Shown here: positions 59,571 through 64,000 of the stretch, piece after piece
Layout: every line of letters begins with the position of its first letter
Position numbering within the stretch: the first letter of the stretch is position 1
Source: Phascolomyces articulosus
Lineage: Eukaryota; Mucoromycota; Mucoromycetes; Mucorales; Lichtheimiaceae
Reading direction: 5' to 3'
Assembly: GCA_025677815.1 (NCBI GenBank)
Contig: JAIXMP010000002.1
Span: 186,001 to 250,000, forward strand
Length of the DNA stretch: 64,000 nucleotides
Translations under genes and position numbers: made by a program
Notes under the pieces: model-generated
What the model was told of the DNA's origin: nothing
What the model saw: the letters and a program-made list of their open reading frames with translations, nothing else
Database searches by the model: none

Positions 59571-61860
59571 TTCTATAATTTTCGGTGCTGGTTGATATAA
59601 ATATACAAAAAAAAAGATAGAAAGATATAATGATTGTTGCTACTCTTCTTGTATTATCTAATTACGTAGGGTGTTATATACTTTTTGTTGCTTTTTCTTT
59701 GTTTTCTCACTGTAATAGTTAAAATCCAAGGAGAATAAAAAGTCTATCATAAAGCTGTTACAATAATAACACATACTTTCAAACATGTATGCATGCATAA
59801 AGAAAAAATGAACGACAGGTACCAAGTATTATAACTGCGTATATATTGTCCGCTGAATTATAAGGTTCAATGAACTTAGATATTGATTGTGTAATTTTTT
59901 TTCATTATATAGAGAAAAGGAGTATAATATAAAATATATTTGGGTATGAGAATGCGCTTAGTTCGAATTATTTCTAGTAGTATTATTAATAATAATAATT
60001 AATAATATATTTTATTGTTACTGGCGGTTTGTAACATACACCTAAAGGAGAGTCCTATTTTTTTTTTACATACCTATGTACATGCTGCATAAACTACAAC
60101 GAAAAAATAAGGCTTCTTAAATAATTACATATAAAGTCCAAAAATAAATTTTACACCTAAAGTAATAATGTTCACACGATCGAGTACATCATGCTGCTTA
60201 AAATAGACAGGAAAGATAAACAAAATTGCCAACCCTCTTTTTTTTATGTTTGGCATCGTGACTTTTCATAATTTTTCATAATTGTGGCGATCAAGAAGAA
60301 TATGGTATTGTCATAGTGTTATATATAAATATGCCTGTTTATGTCCGAATTCTCTTAGGGTAACTTTTTGTGTGCACCAGGGTAATTTTTTTGGCTTTCA
60401 AAGGCAACATTTTATTAAGTTGTCTTATTTGAAGCTAAGTCAGACGTCGCATCAGTTGTTTTGTTAGGTCAAACCTGCATTAAGTTTGTCACCGGTCAAA
60501 TTGATACAGTGTGTCTATAACTGTTTCTTATTACAATTATTATACAAGTATTATCCGTGTTTATACTTATTCGACTTATCATTTATTATATAGTGGCAGT
60601 TGCGTGGGGTATTATATATACAATTTTTGGTTCAATAGATTAATAACTTATACCTGGGATTATTCATTTTAGCTAATTGTGGAGAATTCCGCTTTGATCT
60701 CTGTGTGCAGAGATTGCACCAGACCGCGTGCTCTGAAGGAGCTGGAGTACCTCGCCTGTGAGGAGGTTTTTCCTCCTAGTGCCTTCTCCTGCATAAGTTG
60801 CCTATTTTTATGTTTATTGTTACGTGTATTGTGTTTTTTATTAGTATTGGTGAATTTTTATTTTTTTTATTTGTAATATATAGAACGAGCAGCACGTTTA
60901 TGTGCAAAGTATGTTTCTAATAAAAACAATTTTTTTAGATCACAAAAAAAGAAGTAATTTTTTTCTTGTTAAAATTGATCATGGTGATCTTTTGTTAGTG
61001 TTGTGTAATGTATGATAAAATGATTTAATGTAGATGGAGCAGTTCTTCTGTTTGTTACCTATGGTACTACAATAGCATATCCAGTAGATATAATTCTTTA
61101 ATGGTGTATACATGGGGTTCACGGGAAGGTGTAAAAAAGTTATTTGAATAGAACGATGATCCAATGTTTTTGTTGGTGCCAAAAAAAATAAATATAAGAA
61201 TAATGAACGACAGGGAAAATCCGACCGTGACACTCAGTCCATGTATATGGAGCCTTAATTGTTGTAGTAAAGAGAAACGATGAAAAGCACACTTTAGATA
61301 ACTTTTATTCCAAGTCTTCTACCTGAAAAGATTGTGTCTAGTAATATTTATTTAAGACATAGAAATTGGATTATTTTTATATAATATAGTCATCTATTAT
61401 ATAATCAATCAATTGAAGGGCAATAGATAGCAACTAAGAATGCAAAGTAAGTGTACATATAGATCAATATATCTATTATAATAAAAATGTCGTTTAAATT
61501 CACTTCACTCTTCCTTGGGTCCCTTCACGGATCGGAGATTTATGGACGTAGAAGCGATGAAACTTGGAAAACGATCTTCTGAAGCGGCCCAATAATTTAT
61601 ACATATGCCAACGGAAGGTTTCCTTTCTCTTCCCTTCTTATTTTTTTTTCTTATTTGTCCTTCGCTATCCTCATCCATCTATGAAGCTCCTCCACCAACA
61701 TCAATTATTTTTGCATGCTCATGTGCTTTACTACTTTTTCGATCACTTTGCCCAAAAAAGATAGTAATAACAATTCAGAAAGTTCGATATGTTATATATG
61801 CGTTTCAAGTTCGGATCGCATTCATCCATCCACAAAAAGAATTATAAGTGGCATCTAAAA
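59571..61860. other. Gene-poor region with one GC-rich island
   Basis: AT-rich except for a distinct GC-rich stretch at about 60677-60800. No conserved gene found elsewhere in it. Confidence 0.5.
60677..60800 (+). other. GC-rich island of unknown nature
   Basis: About 120 bp of markedly higher GC than its surroundings. It can be read as CRDCTRPRALKELEYLACEE on the plus strand, and also contains small hairpins (CTCTG-tgtg-CAGAG; GAGGAGG-tttt-CCTCCT). Whether it is a coding remnant, an RNA gene or part of a repeat cannot be decided here. Confidence 0.35.
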
Positions 61861-61869
61861 TAGTAAAGT

Positions 61870-62420
61870 CCAACCTGGATGTGTTCATCCGATCCTCTAC
61901 CTTTGTTTTTCTTCAATAATACATTGCAAACTATTGGATAGTGAAGAGGATGATCCACTTGCAATATTCTTACCCAGATTCAATAATTCAGGAGCTGTTG
62001 TCATTTCATCCATGTGATCCTTTGGTATATCGATGGCTCTTTATTGGATCCAGATACTGTGTCTGTTTGCCGAACCACCTCTACTTTATATCCAGCGTGA
62101 TCGAACAATTGTATATAAACAGCCAAACGTTGGGTTGGTATAATACTCGCCATATAGAAATTACAAACAAAGAAATGAGCAATATAAAGTACCGGGAAGC
62201 AGCTTTTTTGGCACCGTCTCCAAAAAATCGAAATTTGCGTCCAACTTCAATAGCCAATAAAACACAAGAGTGTTTTTCTTTTAACTCAAATAGTTGAAAT
62301 TCTTGTTCCATTTATTCAAAACGTGCTATGAATTCAGCATGACGTTTTTCTTCGACAGGATCATGCTCTTGATTGGATTGCACAGTTTGAAGATCTTGAA
62401 TCCTATCAAACGCGTATAGT
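61870..62420 (-). pseudogene. MSH3 mismatch-repair gene fragment
   Basis: Minus-strand relic of the MutS-type mismatch-binding domain I of MSH3. HAEFIARFE, stop, MEQEFQLFELKEKH, then SCVLLAIEVGRKFRFFGDGA and KKAAS lie at about 62330-62200. In another frame, LFDHAGYKVEVVRQTDTVSG and SNKEPSIYQRIT lie at about 62105-62020. In a third frame, HMDEMTTAPELLNLGKNIAS and LQCIIEEKQR lie at about 62010-61900. The order matches MSH3, but stops and at least two frame shifts break it, and the downstream lever, clamp and ATPase domains are absent. Upstream sequence to about 62650 may hold more of the N-terminus. Confidence 0.72.
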
Positions 62421-62681
62421 TTTTTCCAGTTGAGCGAGTGATGGTGGTTCCTTATTGATTGTGGAAGAGATGGTGGTTGGTACTACAGGTTCTGGAAAAG
62501 GTATACCTGTTGTCGTTGTTACTGTTCATAGTGAATTCACCATTATTATGAATCAGTCATGTTTTATTTGTACACATGCTGTTGTTGGTGCTGGTGGTGA
62601 CGGTGACGGTGACGAAAAGAAAGGGGAATTTAAACTTGTAGTGATTCTCTAATAACCCGTGGCGCTTCAACTATTTTTAAT

Positions 62682-62683
<2 letters not shown>

Positions 62684-62761
<78 letters not shown>
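62684..62761 (+). repeat. Compound (CT)n-(TA)n-(TG)n microsatellite
   Basis: About 17 CT units, then about 12 TA units, then about nine TG units without interruption. Confidence 0.93.
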
Positions 62762-63387
62762 TTAATATAAAGCTACCTTTCCTTCTGGCTTTTTAGCTTG
62801 TTGAAAAAAAAGAGCTTAGCGTCAACAATCGTTTTTACAAAAAAAAGTATAGAGATCGCCCTGTGTGACAATTGGTATGACACCCACTTTAAACCCAGCT
62901 TCATCGTAAAGTGACTTAAATAACACAAACCCATCATACGTATATATATCTTGTGCATTGTGTTTATTATTTTCCCTTTTCTTCGCAAAACAAATTATTA
63001 GTCTATTCCTTAAGAATAAGTACGTATAGCCGTATCATCATCATTATCCAATAGTTAGTCAAAGTTATATTAACCCAATGAAATAGAGTCTCTTTAAAAC
63101 AAATAAATTACTAGTCACATCAATCATATGAATTATATAAAACAGTCTTTAACCTTCTTACTTCAGAAACCTATATAAGGATCTCAATAAAAAAAATACA
63201 ATAATTGTATTCAGCCCTTCGTTACCTTCCGAATGACACCAAAAACAAACTTTTCTGTTAAGAACCCTTTACACAATGAAGAAAGCATAAGAAATTTCCA
63301 AGTATAAAAATTTCATAACAACCCACAATCTAGAAAAATGACTAGGTTAAATAGTTTGCGGACATTCATAGTAAAACGTTATATGAA

Positions 63388-63476
63388 CCTTGCTTCCTCT
63401 GTTACTTCACAAAACTGGAACGGTACAGAGAAGATTAATATGGCCTCTACACAACGAAGACACTAATAACCAGAGT
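63388..63476 (+). pseudogene. U6 snRNA relic
   Basis: Plus-strand match to the conserved U6 core: AAAACTGGAACGGTACAGAG, then AAGATTAATATGGCC, then CTCTACACAACGAAGACAC. The ACAGAGA box, which pairs with the 5' splice site, is present. The following AGC catalytic triad (GATTAGCATGGCC in functional U6) reads AAT here, and the GCGCAAGGATGACACGC stretch is altered to ACACAACGAAGACAC. It is therefore unlikely to work in splicing. Confidence 0.7.
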
Positions 63477-64000
63477 TGGAGATGCACTATGTTCCCTTCT
63501 GGACGAAATACTCTGTATTTTTAAGGATTGAACTTAAAAGAAAAAATACAAAGCTATTTTACATTCATGAACAACCACAGAATAAGGAGGAAATAAAAAC
63601 AACTAGGATTTATTGTTTATTTGGTGGATTTTATAGAGGTGGTTAGTAGTATGAACGTAGCATAAACTTAAAATCTATATCAATATAATTACATTCTCAA
63701 GTCCTGTATTATAATACGTAAGAATTTAATAGATCGATTGATAAAGATACTTAATAAATTATAGGATTAAATATTAGCAATGATTATTTGGAAAGTGAAT
63801 TCATTTTTACTCATTGGTAATAACGAAGGCACGTACGTACCTACACCTTTTTTTAAAAAAAGCATCATATGAATGATCCCAGCAGCTGTATAAATCGTGT
63901 CGGTCGTACGTGGGTACTTAGGTCATTTTAATCTATCTTATTATTATGATCTACCCCTATTTATTAGGATCTACATACTTACTCTGCAGGTACATGAAAC

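Larger units (their letters stand above)
62420..64000. other. Gene-poor end of the window
   Basis: Apart from the compound microsatellite and the U6 relic, no conserved coding sequence was recognised. A GGTGAC repeat stretch lies at about 62600-62620. Confidence 0.5.

Noticed and set aside
1..64000. tRNA genes, CRISPR arrays, bacterial-type operons
   Set aside because: No cloverleaf with a GGTTCRAATCC-type T arm was recognised, there are no regularly spaced direct repeats, and the intron-rich structure is eukaryotic.

Overview
This is a nuclear eukaryotic window, almost certainly from a fungus of the Mucoromycota and probably the Mucorales. It is AT-rich. Genes are split by short GT..AG introns of about 60-150 nt. 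It also carries an AP-4 epsilon adaptin, a complex lost from Dikarya (established knowledge) but kept in early-diverging fungi. Exon joins were derived by hand from splice sites, reading phase and family conservation, so models with exact exon lists are phase-checked; the others are approximate.

Layout. 0-15 kb holds housekeeping genes: a LYPLA/acyl-protein-thioesterase-type hydrolase (-), a dead GH51 arabinofuranosidase (-), an MFS transporter (-), NOP58 (-), a membrane-anchored beta-rich orphan (+) and AP-4 epsilon (-). 15-27.5 kb is an accessory cluster. It has four copies of a lineage-specific gene that joins ubiquitin-like domains, a ubiquitin-like moiety ending in Gly-Gly, a Cys-rich domain and a RING-H2 finger; two copies look intact and two are dead. 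Between the two dead copies sits an apparently perfect 1,145-bp inverted repeat carrying two identical thaumatin-like secreted protein genes. 28-44.6 kb is housekeeping again: SEC17/alpha-SNAP (+), mitochondrial Met-tRNA formyltransferase (-), CAND1 (+), an RGS protein (+) and a MUB1/SamB-like MYND protein (-). 45.8-51.5 kb is a decayed KDZ-type DNA transposon with spliceosomal introns, a decayed companion ORF and a nested 85-bp TA-flanked MITE. 52-56 kb has a DUF202 membrane protein (+) and a Cdc4-like F-box/WD40 protein (-). 56-64 kb is gene-poor: one small secreted-protein gene, an MSH3 fragment, a U6 snRNA relic and microsatellites.

Several genes belong to ubiquitin biology (CAND1, Cdc4-like, MUB1-like and the RING-ubiquitin family). 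They are not arranged as an operon, and I treat their proximity as coincidence. Three otherwise well-conserved genes each need one or two extra bases to stay in frame. That pattern fits residual single-base deletions in the assembly, though real lesions are possible. The best candidate for an undescribed system is the RING-ubiquitin fusion family, which may encode a cleavable ubiquitin-tailed modifier and its own ligase in one ORF.
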